64,000 bases of DNA from Primula veris (GCA_963682055.1 OY821747.1:17410258-17474257), one strand, 5' to 3'. Positions 23,104 to 35,508 are shown, counted from the stretch's first letter. Notes: generated by a model not told the origin, from the letters alone. Made by a program: numbers and translations.

Positions 23104-26100
23104 TCACACAGAAACGGACAAGAGATTCTCTAAAACTTGTCTCATGTTAGGCCTTTCATTTACAGGGAGGATACACCTTAATGATATCGACAACACCTCG
23201 TCCATGGCTCTAGAATGTTCCTCCCCATGGGCTATATCTCTATCGACACAGTCCATTCCTCGACCTTCTTGGTCGCATAGCCGTACCCAATCTGTGAGAT
23301 CTACAGCACCTGATTGACCAGAAATAATATCCCCTGCACTTCTTCTTGTTAAAAGTTCCATCAAAATCACTCCAAATGCATACACGTCAGCCTTTAGAGA
23401 GGGAGCAGGCTTTTGTGTCGTAGAGAGTTCGGGTGCACGGTACCCAAGGGCACCCAGGTTAAGTACCTGCTCTGCGATGCCAGGTGGCGTCATCAGGCGG
23501 TGGAGACCGTAATCGGTGAGGCGAGCAGTCAGATCAGGAGACGTTAGGATAATATTATTGGGCTTTATATTTCCATGAGGCAGGTTTTTGTCGTGAAGGT
23601 ACGTTAGAGATCGGGCAACATCAACGGCTACTCTTAGCCTTTGGCTGAAAGAAAGCGGGGAGTTTCTGCGAGGCGTTGTCTCTGCGTATAATGTTTTTAT
23701 TTGGTAAGCATTTTTTTTTGTTAAGCTGCATAAAGTAGAAGTGTAAAACTGGTATTGTGATGATGAAATACTTGAATTTTAAAATTTTAATCTCCCAGTC
23801 CCTTTCGGTTTCAAATTTCACAAAATTGACTGATATTTCGATTTCTTGGACTGGTTCCAAGAAAATGTAAAAATATTTTAAATTTCTGGTTCAATAAATA
23901 TCTGTACAGTAAAAAGATTCATACACTTCGCAATCAAAGAAGCACGGGAGAACTGCGATGGAAACTTTCTTGATGATGTTTTCGTTTATTTGTCAATTTC
24001 TTACAAAAGTGAACTTCTGACCCTCAAATTTGAATCACCACGAAAGAAGAGCAAAATGCAAAAGAAATAGATGAATAGTCATTAAGAGAAGAAAACAAAT
24101 AAGTTCTTACCATAGAGATGCAGGGACAAACTATCTCCTGGGATATAATCTGCTAAAAGAAGCCTTTCTTGTTCTCGGGGGCCCCAATAATAAGCTCGTA
24201 ACTGAACAATATTGGGATGCCTCATTGAACCAATCTTTTTTACTTCCTTGGCAAATTCCTTTTTTTGTTTGACCAATCCCACGCGCATCCACTTCACAGT
24301 TAACATATGTCCACTATCTAAAGTAGCTTTATATAAAGTGCCATGATTGCTTCTACCTAAGACTTCAGCTGGAGCTCGGGACAACTCTTCCGCAGTAAAA
24401 GCAAATGAATTATCAAGGAAAAAGAGTTCACCAGAAAATCGATCTGGTGAATTTACATCTAGTGACACAGGGTGTTCAATAAAACGCGGTGAATAAGATG
24501 AAACAGGAGAATCTGAAGAAGACCTATCTGCCAAATTGGGAACTATATGTTCAACAATCTCTGTGTTAGTTTCTACTTGTCTCGACAGGGACCTTGAATT
24601 TGAATTGAGTAAAAGATCATTTGAAAAACTTAAAGATGTAGATGTGGGCTCACCACCTCTTCGGGCCTTGAAGAACGAAGGGCCAGAAAATTTTCCTAAT
24701 GTCACATTTCGATTCGTAGTTTGTCCACCAAACCCGGTCTTTGCACCGAATCCATGTTTTTTTGCTCGATTGTAAGCAAATAAAACAAATGCTATCATCG
24801 CAGTAGCTAAAACGGAAGCTAAAATGATAACCAGTCTGATATTTGATTTTGATTTTGATTTCTTACTTTTCTCTTGATCTTCAGGAGGACCACCACTCTG
24901 CGGCGGGGAACCCTCTGACAAATTCAACAAAGAGTTTCCAGGATGAAACGAAGTAGTAGGGAATTTCAATAAATTTTCGGGGATAGACCCTGTGAGATTA
25001 TTGTAGGATACATTAAAGACTTGCAGACTTGATGGGAGCTTATCAGGTATCTTATTGGTGAAACTATTGTTAGATAAGTCAAGTAAAGTCAACCCATCAA
25101 GCTTACTTAATTCACTTGGTATTGACCCCGACAAGCTATTCTCTGCAAGATTAAGCTGCCTGAGTCCACCCAAGTTACCAATTTCTGTGGGCAAAGTGCC
25201 GGTCAAGGAATTGTCGGAAAGGTCAAGAGATTCCATTCCTGGATAAATAGGTTGAGTCAAAAATCCACCTGCACGCGAACTTTGAATGGGAATAGATCCG
25301 TTGAAGTGATTCCCTGAAAGGTTTAGGGAAATTAACGTCATTGATGTGAATAAGTTTGGTGGAATAGGCCCATTGAGTTTATTCAAACTCAAATCAACTG
25401 CAGATAGGCTCTGTAAGGTCCCCAATACATTAGGCAACGAACCAACCAATGAATTATTTTTTAGATTGAGAATGCTCAACCTCTGGAACCGAGAAGTCAT
25501 GTCAGGAAAGTTCCCTGTCAACCCATTCGAACTGAGATCAACAATCTCCAAAGATTCTTCCCAATTTTGCATGACAGATATATCACCGGTGAACATATTG
25601 TTGCTCAAATCCACTTTTGAACATTGTCCGAGAGAAGAAGGGAGAGAATCAGAAAACACATTTGATGAGAGATTCAAAATGCTCAAAGTTGTTGAATTGA
25701 TCATACGGATGGCACCTGTACACACATGAATGAAATATTTTAGACAGTAAAACAAAAACAGTAAAAGAGAGCCCACGGAATCCAGAAGATATATAAATCA
25801 GGAGACATTATCTTTATTTTGACAAATAGAAACTTAAGAGTTCTAAACCCAGTGACAAGATTCTTTACTAAAGAAAAGGTTTGCTTAAAAGTTCAGAACT
25901 TATAGTTCTAAACACATGACATGGTATACAGGTTGAGTGTCTGGTTAACGAACCTCAAATGCATTAAATTTCAGAAAGCAATAAACATTCTCAAGTACAG
26001 TTACATGAGGAAATCTATACTAATACTAGGTGTAGTGGGCTTATGAAGCCTTGGAAGTTTTCTTTCCTAACCCTTGGTACTAAAAGTAATTACAAAGTTT

Positions 26101-29100
26101 GATATTCTATCTGAACTGAAATTTAAAATTCCAAAATAAAATGAACTGCCATAAAAGAAACTACCAACACACTCACGGTTATAAACAATTCATTCATTTT
26201 ATTTGAATTTCACCTTCACACCATCTCTCGCTCCCATCTGCCAGGAACTAAATTTATGAAACACTTAAATCTTTTACACATACTTATATTCAGATTTGAT
26301 TTGTTGATAAGAAATTATTTTGTTTTTAAGGTTTTACTTTCACATCAGGTTGTACTAATCACACGCATCGTGTGGGCAGATTTCGTTAGTAGCAAACTAT
26401 GCAGGAAGACAAAGCTCTGTATTACTCCCTCCGTACCAACTTAATACGAAGTTTGGGGATAAATTTCTGTACATAAAAAGTCGAGATTTCATATATCAAA
26501 AGTTATTCACATAGATAAGATGCTTACTTACATGAAAAACTTATAGTAATTGTAATATCGACGTTCTGATTTAAATAAATTTACATCTAATAATTGCACG
26601 TATCCCCCAAAACGTAGTATTAAATTGGGACTGAGGGGGCATGAAAATAATAATATTACTGGGTCTGCGTCGTGCAGCATCTACCTTCTTGAAATTCTAA
26701 GACCTATAGATAAAAAGTAATTAAAAATAAATTATATGGCCAATTAGCAAAGAGCACACCGCCTTTGTAGCAGATAATTAATGGAACTATGTACCAAAAA
26801 ATAAAATAAAATAAAATGGTGAATGGTATGCAAGTTATTAGGCAGGAAGCTAAGAAATGGACCAATATGACGGTTAATATAACTTGACAGTTCTCAACTG
26901 AGCTATAACGAATTTCTGCATTTGCCATCCTACTTGGCGAATAACATCAGCTACTTTGTCTAATCCTAATAATTTCAGGTTCATATTTTTCTGGTTGCTA
27001 ACTTGCCAATAGTAATCGAAAACCTTTGGCTCTTCTTCCGAAAACTATCTTCCTTGCAAAGAATTGGAGATGGGTATATTCTAGAACAAAACTAGAATCG
27101 ACTATTAACGTGTTTTTTTCTAATCGGGAATCCTTTTTTTTTTGTCGGAGTATTAAACAAAAAGTTTCGATAAGAGAACCTAAATCTTTCTCAAGCTCCA
27201 AGCAACAACTCTTTAAAAGTCGAGCACAATAAAAGATTCCAGATCTGACTTGATTTGTCCTACTAATGAAGTATATTAATTGTGGATCTTAGAGGTGACG
27301 TGATATTCTATCTGAGGCCCGTGATGAAGACACATAATTTTAGGTACTATTGTTCTTGACGATGTTTCAGATATTGTGGAACACATGATGTGTGCACTAA
27401 TGTTAAAAGAAGTGGCAAAGCTGACTCCCTTATTGTTTAAAAGATGGCCTCAAACACTCTTGTTGTATAGAGTCTATAGATACAATAGTCAATAGACACG
27501 GGCTAGAGCGTGACAAGTCTTATTTCATGAATCAATTTCATATATAGTCATACGACTCATGTCATATTGGCATTAAAAGTATGCACAACCACATTTTCTC
27601 TGCAGGTGCCTAAAAGCTAACTAATAAACATAGCACAAACTATTCACTACGGTTGACCTCTGCAAACATTTAAATTTATTAGGCTCATAGATACTTCAAC
27701 AGAGCCTAATCTTAAGAAGCACTTCTAATTTTGGATGGACTCATCTTCTAAGCAGATCACAGAGGCTAAACTTGACAGATATACCTGAATCCTGAACTCC
27801 GATAATAGAGAATGTTTATTGAACCTAAAATAGGTCGAAGCAGTTAATTAAGTAAAAAAAAAAATACATACTACATCTTGCTATTTAATAGCATTTGATG
27901 AACCTTGCTGTTAATAGCAATCCAATTAAACGTTGCACCTTATTGTCGCAATGAAGCTACATTGACAAGACCACAGAGAGAGACCACCCAACTTTGGAAA
28001 GATTTCATAACACAATTTTTTCTCGATTTTTTTTTAACTCTTCGATTTGTTATCCTATAAAACATTCACACAAACTTCCAAATAATTGTAAAAATGGCTA
28101 ATTCCAGAATTGAAAAAAATAAGCCGAGAAAATTCATTGAAATTAAACTTGTAGGGAATTGCTAAAAATCTTTTGACTAGAGTACTGAAAAATACAAGTT
28201 AAAGAGTGAAGAAGAAAGGTAAAACTAAGGCACATGAACATGGACTGTGTCTTATATTATGTACATACATAAGTATGGATACATACATCTACGCAATTAT
28301 TATTATTCTGACATTTTAGTAATATAATACAGTACTTGGTAAATTGTTTGACTAAGAAGCGATCTTAATTGAATTAATAGAGTTCTAATAATATAATCAT
28401 TACAATTTGAAGTATTTACATATTCTTTCTTCTTGTACACTTGTAAGGGTTTTATGAAATAATCGCTAATGCCTTATGTGTAATAGTTATTTCTTTCTAG
28501 GGGATTTCTGAAATTACCAAAACTCGTCGCTTCAACTGCAAACTCTAACATTGATATAACAGTCTTCAATGATAATTAGTTGACTTACATAATCTGTCGC
28601 ATCCAAAATAGCAAAGTAATGAATTGTTAAATTAGATTCCTAAACATAAGAGACAATTAAATTATAAAACAGTCATTTATCCAACCGGTACTATTTAATC
28701 ATCCTGATTCCCAAGCGACGGAAATAATAATAATGATAAGCACATATTGCAACAAACCTAAAAGGAAAACAAGACATACTCGTTTTGACATAGCATGATG
28801 CAAATCTAGCCTGTTAATAGAAGTTCAACCTCAAATGTGGGGGTATAGCTCTATTTCACGGATACGGATATTCGGTTTTGTTTTGAAAACTTAGGATAAG
28901 ATACGGCCGATAAGTTAGTTATTTTTTACATTAAATATTTTTTGATAAATGCTAAAGTATACATAACATATAAAAAATATATATGCGAAAAGAATGAAGT
29001 CAAATTCATGCATTAGTCTAGGTGTTGAGTCAGAGATCATGAAATAGACTCGAGCGAGCCTCATTCAACCAAATTCAATTTTATTCGACTTTTATATCAA

Positions 29101-32044
29101 ACTGATAAAAAAATGTAACTATTCACTTTTATATTATCAAACCATAATTAGACCGATCCTGTAACTCGATCAAGTATTCAGCTTTCAAAATTATAAATTA
29201 TAAAAAAGAAGAAGTTAAATTTGGCCCAACATATCGGATACCGTGTCGGTGCCATTTCCACGACGTACTTGGTCGGTCAAAGATAGAAAAAGTAGATGAT
29301 ACTCTAAATCACGTATCGGATACCGTATTCACATATCCACGGCGTATCCGTATCGTATCGTGTTGGTATCCGATACTTAAATCTTTTTTAAAGTATCCGT
29401 GCTAAAAAGTATACATGGTGTACTAACGGTTTACCTACGTCAAGAAAATAGCAGATTGTTCAATTAGGTTACCAAATTTATGAAGCATTAGGATCGACTC
29501 ATTACCTAAACTTTACTTTTTTGAAATTCTACTGAGAGCCACAGTTAGGGATATGGCGATGGAATTACAAATTGCAACAAACCTGAAAACAAAAATGCAT
29601 GCACATATGTTTGTTTTCAAACGGTATATATAAACTACTAGTTATTGTAATTCAACTATGGAAAACATTTGACTCGTACTCCTCAAGAATTTATCCATAC
29701 CAACAATTGCAACATAAATCGAAATTGGCTGGTTGTCTGTACTTTAACAAACCTACAGAACTTTTCTGATGACTGCAAAATCGATCTAGCCTTCTAGTAC
29801 TAGCTAATGGTTTATTAATGGCTAGTCACATAAATAATCTTAGTACAAAATCTATGAATTATTAATTCTTTCCATCTAGCGGGGGTATAAAGTAAGGGGG
29901 AATGTGAATACAGCTGTCATACTAAATGGTTTATAAAAGGCTCATCTTATTCTAATAGGTCCATTCAATTGGGAGTGTGTAGCACCGATATTCTCGTACA
30001 GTGCGACACAAGTCAAACAATAAAAACGAGGAAAACACATAAAATTCAGAAAACAACTACCTACCGGAAAACACCGTACTTGAATATCAAACCGTCTCAT
30101 TATTTAAGCAGTACTATCTTTGACGGGTGTGGTGGATTATTTTTTAATTTTTCTAAGGAAAGTATCAGTAATAGATTATTGATCGTCCTCATAGCTTATG
30201 TATGATTGGGTCCAGTAACCGAACCAAAAACTGAAATTCTAGCGGCTGAAATTCTACATGAGTTTTTCTCTATAATTTGAGAGCGGCCTAAACGCTATTT
30301 TTCTTCTAAATTAAATAAAAATACACAGAAAAAGGAAATACTTTCTGTCTCCACCCAGTTTCTTTCCTGGTTTAGCCTACCATGAGGTCAACAAAGAGAG
30401 TAATGAACCTAAATGTAATGCAAAACAAGTCAAACAATAATAGAAAAACACAAATAATAACAACTCGAATAAAATCCGCTACCTGAAAACCCATTGCCAC
30501 TAAGATCGAGTTCTTTCAGCGGAACGGACTCATTTAAGAGCTCAGTCGGCACAGTCCCGAAAAGGTGATTATTCCCCAACCTCAAAACCTGCAAATTCGG
30601 CAACAACCCGAACCTCGCCATCTCCCCACTAATCCCATTATCTGCCAAATCCAAAACCCTAAGATTCCGAAACAAACCCAAACCCTCCTCTCTGAAAAAC
30701 CCGCCTTCCAACCTGTTGAAACTCAGACTCAGATACTGCACCGTGAAAAAACCCTTAATGTTGTAGCCTTCATTGTGTTTGTATACTCATTGTATCATTC
30801 AGAATAATGTTTGTATATAAACCTTTTAATAAAAATCTTTTATTTTTTGCTAATTAATGATATATTATGAGTCTCATAATTGGAACAGAATCATTTCAAT
30901 TTCAAAAGTACAAAGGTTTTACCAAACAATTCTTTTACTAGAAACTATACTTTGATAGTGTCCACCATACAACATAAACATAGTTAAAGAAGTAATCAAA
31001 TCAAAAAAAGTATACCTGTTGAAACTCAGGTTCAGATACTGTACGGTATTCGCCAATGCAGATAAACCCTCATTTTCCATATCTACCGACCCGAAAAACA
31101 TATTTTGACTCAAATCGACGTGCTCTATGTTCCTCATTTCCATAAAAAGGTCCTTAATATTACCTGAGAACCCATTCGAGTGCAGATCCAGGTGTTTCAA
31201 CTGCTGTAAATTCCCCATCCCGCTCGGTAACTCTCCAGAAAAGTTATTATTCGATAGATTCACAAACCTCAAGTCCCACAGGGAGAAAACCCGCTCGGGT
31301 AAAGGACCGTAGAAGGCGTTTAGAGAGAGATCGAGGTGCTGGAGTGACGGCATCGTGCCTATAAATTTTGAGTACAAATCATATTGTTTAACCACTTTTG
31401 TCATTAACAAAATAATTACTCTATTTGGCAACAAATTATTTGGTCAAAAATCAGATTTAAAAATCCTGGATTTTTTGGATTTTTTAAGACTAAAAATCTG
31501 CTTTTCAAAACCTAAATAATCTGACTGTCCAAACACCCACCCACATTTTTAACAAAATTAAAAATCTAAAAATCCATTAAATTCCAGATTTTGGATTTTC
31601 TAATTTTTTAAGGCTAAAAAACTGAATAATCAGACTGACCAAACACCCACCCACAGATTCTTAAAATCTAAAATCCAAAAATCAGCTAAAAAAAATACTT
31701 TTTAGGGAACTACAAGTACCTAACGAAGGTGGGATCCGTCCCGAGAACCCGTTTCCAGCTAGAGAGAGGTTTTGTAACATCGAGAGTGGCGACAGCGTGT
31801 GTAGGTGGAGATTCCCTGTAAGTCCGAGCTGGTCTAGAGAGAGGGAGGTCACATTGCCAGCTGTGTTCACCGTTACGCCTCGGAAGGTAGAGAGGGAACG
31901 TGACTGGAGCCACGTGGTGAAAACTGTGTCAGTTGGGTCGGTTTCGATTCCCTTTTTGAACTCGAGGAGGGCACGGAGCTCGTCGGAGGCAGAGGAGAGG
32001 GAGAGTAGAGAGAGGAGGAGGAGGAAAGAGAGAGGAGTCTTCAT
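23104..32044 (-). CDS. LRR receptor-like pseudokinase (At5g10020-like), 5 exons
   Basis: Minus-strand exons 32044-31720, 31358-31016, 30712-30483, 25715-24111 and 23681-23104 join in frame to 1,026 residues, close to the size of the Arabidopsis homologue. Order: signal peptide (about 1-19), a run of LRRs of the xxLxxLxLSxNxxxG type to about residue 560, a transmembrane helix (about 594-614), a Ser-rich juxtamembrane stretch, and a kinase-like domain from about 745. The VAIK-type lysine is kept (LTVKW, K774). The catalytic loop reads HGNIKPNN (870-877) instead of HRD...N, and the DFG site is DYG (891-893), so the domain is predicted to be a poor or inactive kinase, as in this subfamily. The product should sit in the plasma membrane as a signalling co-receptor or scaffold. 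Odd points: no CxxxxWxGVxC cap before the first LRR, an unusual intron 2, and a 4.8 kb intron 3. Confidence 0.9.
25716..30482 (-). other. Large intron 3 of the receptor gene (4.77 kb)
   Basis: The flanking exons join in frame (NGFSG | AIRMINSTT). The intron holds no recognised gene. At about 28,850-29,400 there is a segment starting cacggatacggata and ending near cgtatccgtatcgtatcgtg, partly inverted, which resembles a sequence starting near 38,270 and is probably a dispersed non-autonomous repeat. Short ORFs inside it (for example 26,256-26,444 and 29,969-30,205) look random. Confidence 0.7.
30713..31015 (-). repeat. Intron 2 of the receptor gene: dispersed repeat between duplicated exon ends
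   Basis: This 303-bp intron carries, at its 3' end, a second copy of the last ~32 bp of exon 2: cagtatctga(ac/gt)ctgagtttcaacag at both ends, about 28 of 32 identical. The remainder (about 30,757-31,005) is homologous to 37,925-38,170 elsewhere in the window, sharing tttgtatactcattgtat, ctaattaatgatata, aattggaaca and aaaagtacaaa in the same order. Two acceptors are possible, gtgcag and caacag, 26 nt apart. Only the second keeps frame. Confidence 0.7.
31359..31719 (-). other. Intron 1 of the receptor gene with an internal ~105-bp duplication
   Basis: Exon 1 ends SLG and exon 2 starts TMPSLQHLDLS, in frame. Inside, the block tctgactgtccaaacaccca near 31,520 is repeated as cagactgaccaaacaccca near 31,630. 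This suggests a tandem duplication of a repeat fragment. Confidence 0.6.
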
Positions 32045-32230
32045 TTTGCTCTGCTAGTGGAGGGGTTTAAATCTCCAGGGAGATTTTGGAAGAAGGAGGA
32101 GACATTTAGAGAGAGAGAGAGATTAGAGAGAGAAAGAGCAGCTAAGCAAGTGAGGGAATTATTGAAAAAGGGAGAGTGAATATGAATAGGAGGAAATTAG
32201 GGTTTTGTTTATTTATTATAATGGGGGAGA

Positions 32231-32239
32231 GTGGTTTTT
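32231..32239. repeat. Left 9-bp target-site duplication of the Mutator-like element
   Basis: gtggttttt, identical to 35,509-35,517 on the other side. It fixes the element boundaries. Confidence 0.9.
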
Positions 32240-32279
32240 GAGGTTGGATTTTTATACTATATTTTTTTTAAAAAAATAT

Positions 32280-32395
32280 ACAAACCGTAAAAAAAATCTA
32301 CGGTTTGCAAAAATACATGCAAACCGTACATTTAATGTACGGTTTGTATGTATTTTTGCAAACCGTATATTTTTTTACGGTTTGCATGTATTTTT
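32280..32395. repeat. AAACCGTA palindrome cluster, left arm
   Basis: Six AAACCGTA/TACGGTTT sites alternate in orientation and form short hairpins such as gcaaaccgtac...gtacggtttg. The same cluster, with one extra pair, lies inverted at about 35,320-35,470. Repeated subterminal sites of this kind commonly bind transposase. Confidence 0.8.
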
Positions 32396-32411
32396 TTTTT
32401 TTTTTTTTTTT

Positions 32412-33336
32412 TGTAATTTCAATTTGTAAAATAGTAAAAAATATATAAAATATGCAAATTCATAATTCACTTAGCTATATATAATTGTTTGTTGTTTGTT
32501 TATATTAATTATATTAATTATAATAATTGTTGATATTTGCACCATTTTTGCATTATTTATTTTTTTTGTGTAATTTCAATTTGTAAAATAGGAAAAAATA
32601 TATAAAATATGCAAATCCATAATTCATTTAGCTATATATAATTGTTTGTTGTTTGTTTATATTAATTATAGAAATTATAATAATTGTTGATATTTGTCCC
32701 ATTTTTGCATTATTTATTTTTTCTGTGTAATTTCAATTTGTAAAATAGGAAAAAATATATAAAATATGCAAATCCATAATTCACTTAGCTATATATAATT
32801 TTTTGTTGTTTGTTTATATTAATTATAGAAATTATAATAATTGTTGATATTTGTCCCATTTTTTGCATTATTTTTTTTTTTTGTGTAATTTCAATTTGTA
32901 AAATAGGAAAATATATATAAAATATGCAAATCCATAATTCATTTAGCTATATATAATTGTTTGTTGTTTGTTTATATTAATTATAGAAATTATAATAATT
33001 GTTGATATTTGTCCCATTTTTGCATTATTTATTTTTTCTGTGTAATTTCAATTTGTAAAATAGGAAAAAATATATAAAATATGCAAATCCATAATTCACT
33101 TAGCTATATATAATTTTTTTTTTATTTTTTTATATTAATTATAGAAATTATAATAATTGTTGATATTTGTCCCATTTTTTGCATTATTTATTTTTTTTGT
33201 GTAATTTCAATTTGTAAAATAGGAAAAAATATATAAAATATGCAAATTCATAATTCACTTAGCTATATATAAGTGTTTGTTGTTTGTTTATATTAATTAT
33301 AGAAATTATAATAATTGTTGATATTTGTCCCATTTA
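32412..33336 (+). repeat. ~157-bp tandem array, 6 copies (left arm)
   Basis: The start tgtaatttcaatttgtaaaa recurs at 32,412, 32,569, 32,726, 32,884, 33,041 and 33,200, spaced 157-159 bp. Copies are almost identical, which suggests recent amplification or ongoing homogenisation. Confidence 0.9.
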
Positions 33337-33485
33337 ATAAAAAAATTAGGCTTTTTATTCAAATTTGTGTTATTTAGATATTTATTACTAATGGTTTGGT
33401 TATGATGTTACATGTTTATGATGATTATTTGTTTTGATTGAGAAAAATAAAAATTGTTACGCTTTATTAATATTTACCCGTTTTG

Positions 33486-33664
33486 AGTTATCATTGTTTG
33501 GTTATAATTGAGCTATCATTGTTTGGTTATTATTAATTGGTTATCATTGAGTTATCATTATTTAGTTATCATTAATTGGTTATCATTGAGTTATCATTGT
33601 TTGGTTATCATTAATTGGTTATCATTGTTTAATTAGATAATTAAAATAATTGTTTGGTTATCAT
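33486..33664. repeat. Short tandem repeats between left array and PMD gene
   Basis: Repeated ggttatcattaattggttatcattgagttat-type units of about 40-50 bp with degenerate copies. No coding content. Confidence 0.6.
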
Positions 33665-33674
33665 TAAATGAACT

Positions 33675-34585
33675 TTAATTAGTTGTTACCATTTTATTGA
33701 GCACACCCGTATGCTCCCGGAAACCGTGAGATGGCCGAGCAAGTTCAGGTGGGTTTATAAAGATGCGGGTCCTCTCTCTATACCATCTCATGTAATCCGG
33801 TGACGTCCCCGTACCAAATTCGCCGTTGCCGGTTGTGGCGATCATTCCACACGGTTATAAACTCTGCAAAAAGTGCAGGCCAATCGTGTTTTTGCACAAT
33901 CTCATATCTTCTATCCTTGCCGTGACCCTGTATGGGTTTCCAAATATATGTAGGAACCCGCTGAACAAAACCGAACTGTCTCATGAACCTGTCCGCGGGG
34001 TGGAACTCAATCTTCTCATTACAAATGAGAGGCACAGAACAATAACATGGCAGCCCAGAAGAGCTGATCCCCAACTATACTCAGCACATGTGTCAAAATC
34101 CTCCAGAAATGGCAGAGGCCAGAGTGGAATCTGATCACTGCTCTTATCTGAAAACACATGTGCCCCCAGTAATAATAACATGCCAGCCATAGACTGATAT
34201 AACAAACGGTCCTCACTAGGGTTGGGGGTAATTCACCAAAGGTGTGGAACATCCAATCAAGTCTAACTGTCAAACAGTTTGTATCCACTTGATTGTCAGC
34301 CGATCTAACACCCAACAAACTCTCTATCATATCTAACCTGCTCGCCCTGTTATCATTCCGCTCCGTTCGGGTAACAGCAAGACCATCCACCCTGAGACCA
34401 AGCATAATCTCTATATCCTGTAAAGATATTCCCAACTCTCCACCGACAAAATAGAACGTGTGCGTCTCATCATGCCACCTATCAACTAAGGCTGTAAGCA
34501 AGCCTCGGTCTACGCTATAATTACCTATAGTGTGAATACCATAAAAACCAGCCCTAATCATATTTTGAACTACTCTGTCAGGCAT
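33675..34585 (-). pseudogene. Plant mobile domain (MAIN-type) pseudogene inside the Mutator-like element
   Basis: Reading from the ATG at 34,585, the first frame gives GNYSVDRGLLTALVDRW, THTFYFVGGELGISLQDIEI and MLGLRVDGLAVT, typical of MAIN/MAIL-type PMDs. At about 34,225 a C-run changes frame: the sense continues as PSEDRLLYQSMAGMLLLLG and FLEDFDTCAEYSWGSALLG in the next frame. It then jumps to VPLICNEKIEFHPADRFMRQFG in a third frame, with roughly 100 residues of the usual domain missing between. A last frame change near 33,795 leads to DYMRWYRERTRIFINPPE and a stop at 33,675. With at least two frameshifts and an internal deletion it cannot make a full PMD. Its type differs from the PMD at the left edge of the window. 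Confidence 0.85.
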
Positions 34586-34596
34586 CGGTATCTGCC

Positions 34597-35303
34597 AACT
34601 ATAATTATATAGCTAAGTGAATTATGGATTTGCATATTTTATATATTTTTTCCTATTTTACAAATTGAAATTACACAAAAAAAATAAATAATGCAAAAAA
34701 TGGGACAAATATCAACAATTATTATAATTTCTATAATTAATATAAACAAACAATAAACAATTATATATAGCTAAATGAATTATGGATTTGCATATTTTAT
34801 ATATATTTTCCTATTTTACAAATTGAAATTACACAAAAAAAAAATAATGCAAAAAATGGGACAAATATCAACAATTATTATAATTTCTATAATTAATATA
34901 AACAAACAACAAAAAATTATATATAGCTAAGTGAATTATGGATTTGCATATTTTATATATTTTTTCCTATTTTACAAATTGAAATTACACAGAAAAAATA
35001 AATAATGCAAAAATGGGACAAATATCAACAATTATTATAATTTCTATAATTAATATAAACAAACAACAAACAATTATATATAGCTAAATGAATTATGGAT
35101 TTGCATATTTTATATATTTTTTCCTATTTTACAAATTAAAATTACACAAAAAAAATAAATAATGCAAAAATGGGACAAATATCAACAATTATTATAATTT
35201 ATATAATTAATATAAACAAACAACAAACAATTATATATAGCTAAGTGAATTATGGATTTGCATATTTTATATATTTTTTACTATTTTACAAATTGAAATT
35301 ACA
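34597..35303 (-). repeat. ~157-bp tandem array, about 5 copies (right arm, inverted)
   Basis: Reverse-complement copies of the left-arm unit. The anchor ttacaca or its variant recurs at 34,671, 34,829, 34,985, 35,142 and 35,299, spaced 156-158 bp. Left and right arrays would pair into a long hairpin if transcribed through. Confidence 0.9.
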
Positions 35304-35319
35304 AAAAAAAAAAAATTAC

Positions 35320-35470
35320 ATGCAAACCGTAAAAAAAATATACGGTTTGCAAAAATACATACAAACCGTACATTAAATGTACGGTTTGCATGTATTTTTG
35401 CAAACCGTAGATTTTTTTTACGGTTTGCATGAAAACACTGTAAACCGTAGATTTTTTTTACGGTTTGTGC
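35320..35470. repeat. AAACCGTA palindrome cluster, right arm
   Basis: Eight AAACCGTA/TACGGTTT sites, the inverted counterpart of the left cluster with an additional ~47-bp unit ending in a gtaaaccgta...tacggtttgtg hairpin. Confidence 0.8.
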
Positions 35471-35508
35471 GTTTTTTCAGAAAAAGTGTAGTATAAAAAT
35501 CCAACCTC

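Larger units (their letters stand above)
32240..35508. mobile_element. Mutator-like foldback element with PMD cargo (3,269 bp)
   Basis: The element begins gaggttggatttttatacta and ends tagtataaaaatccaacctc, exact inverted copies over the outer 20 bp. It is flanked by an identical 9-bp duplication, gtggttttt, at 32,231-32,239 and 35,509-35,517. A 9-bp TSD is the hallmark of the Mutator superfamily. Each arm has the same order: terminal repeat, a cluster of AAACCGTA palindromes, then an array of ~157-bp units. The right arm is the reverse complement of the left, so the inverted arms are about 1.1 and 0.9 kb. The centre holds a broken PMD gene on the minus strand. There is no transposase. It lies about 190 bp upstream of the receptor ATG. 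Confidence 0.9.

Noticed and set aside
24536..25729. Plus-strand ORFs opposite the receptor LRR exon (24,536-24,775; 25,055-25,246; 25,346-25,729)
   Set aside because: Shadows of the well-supported minus-strand exon 4.
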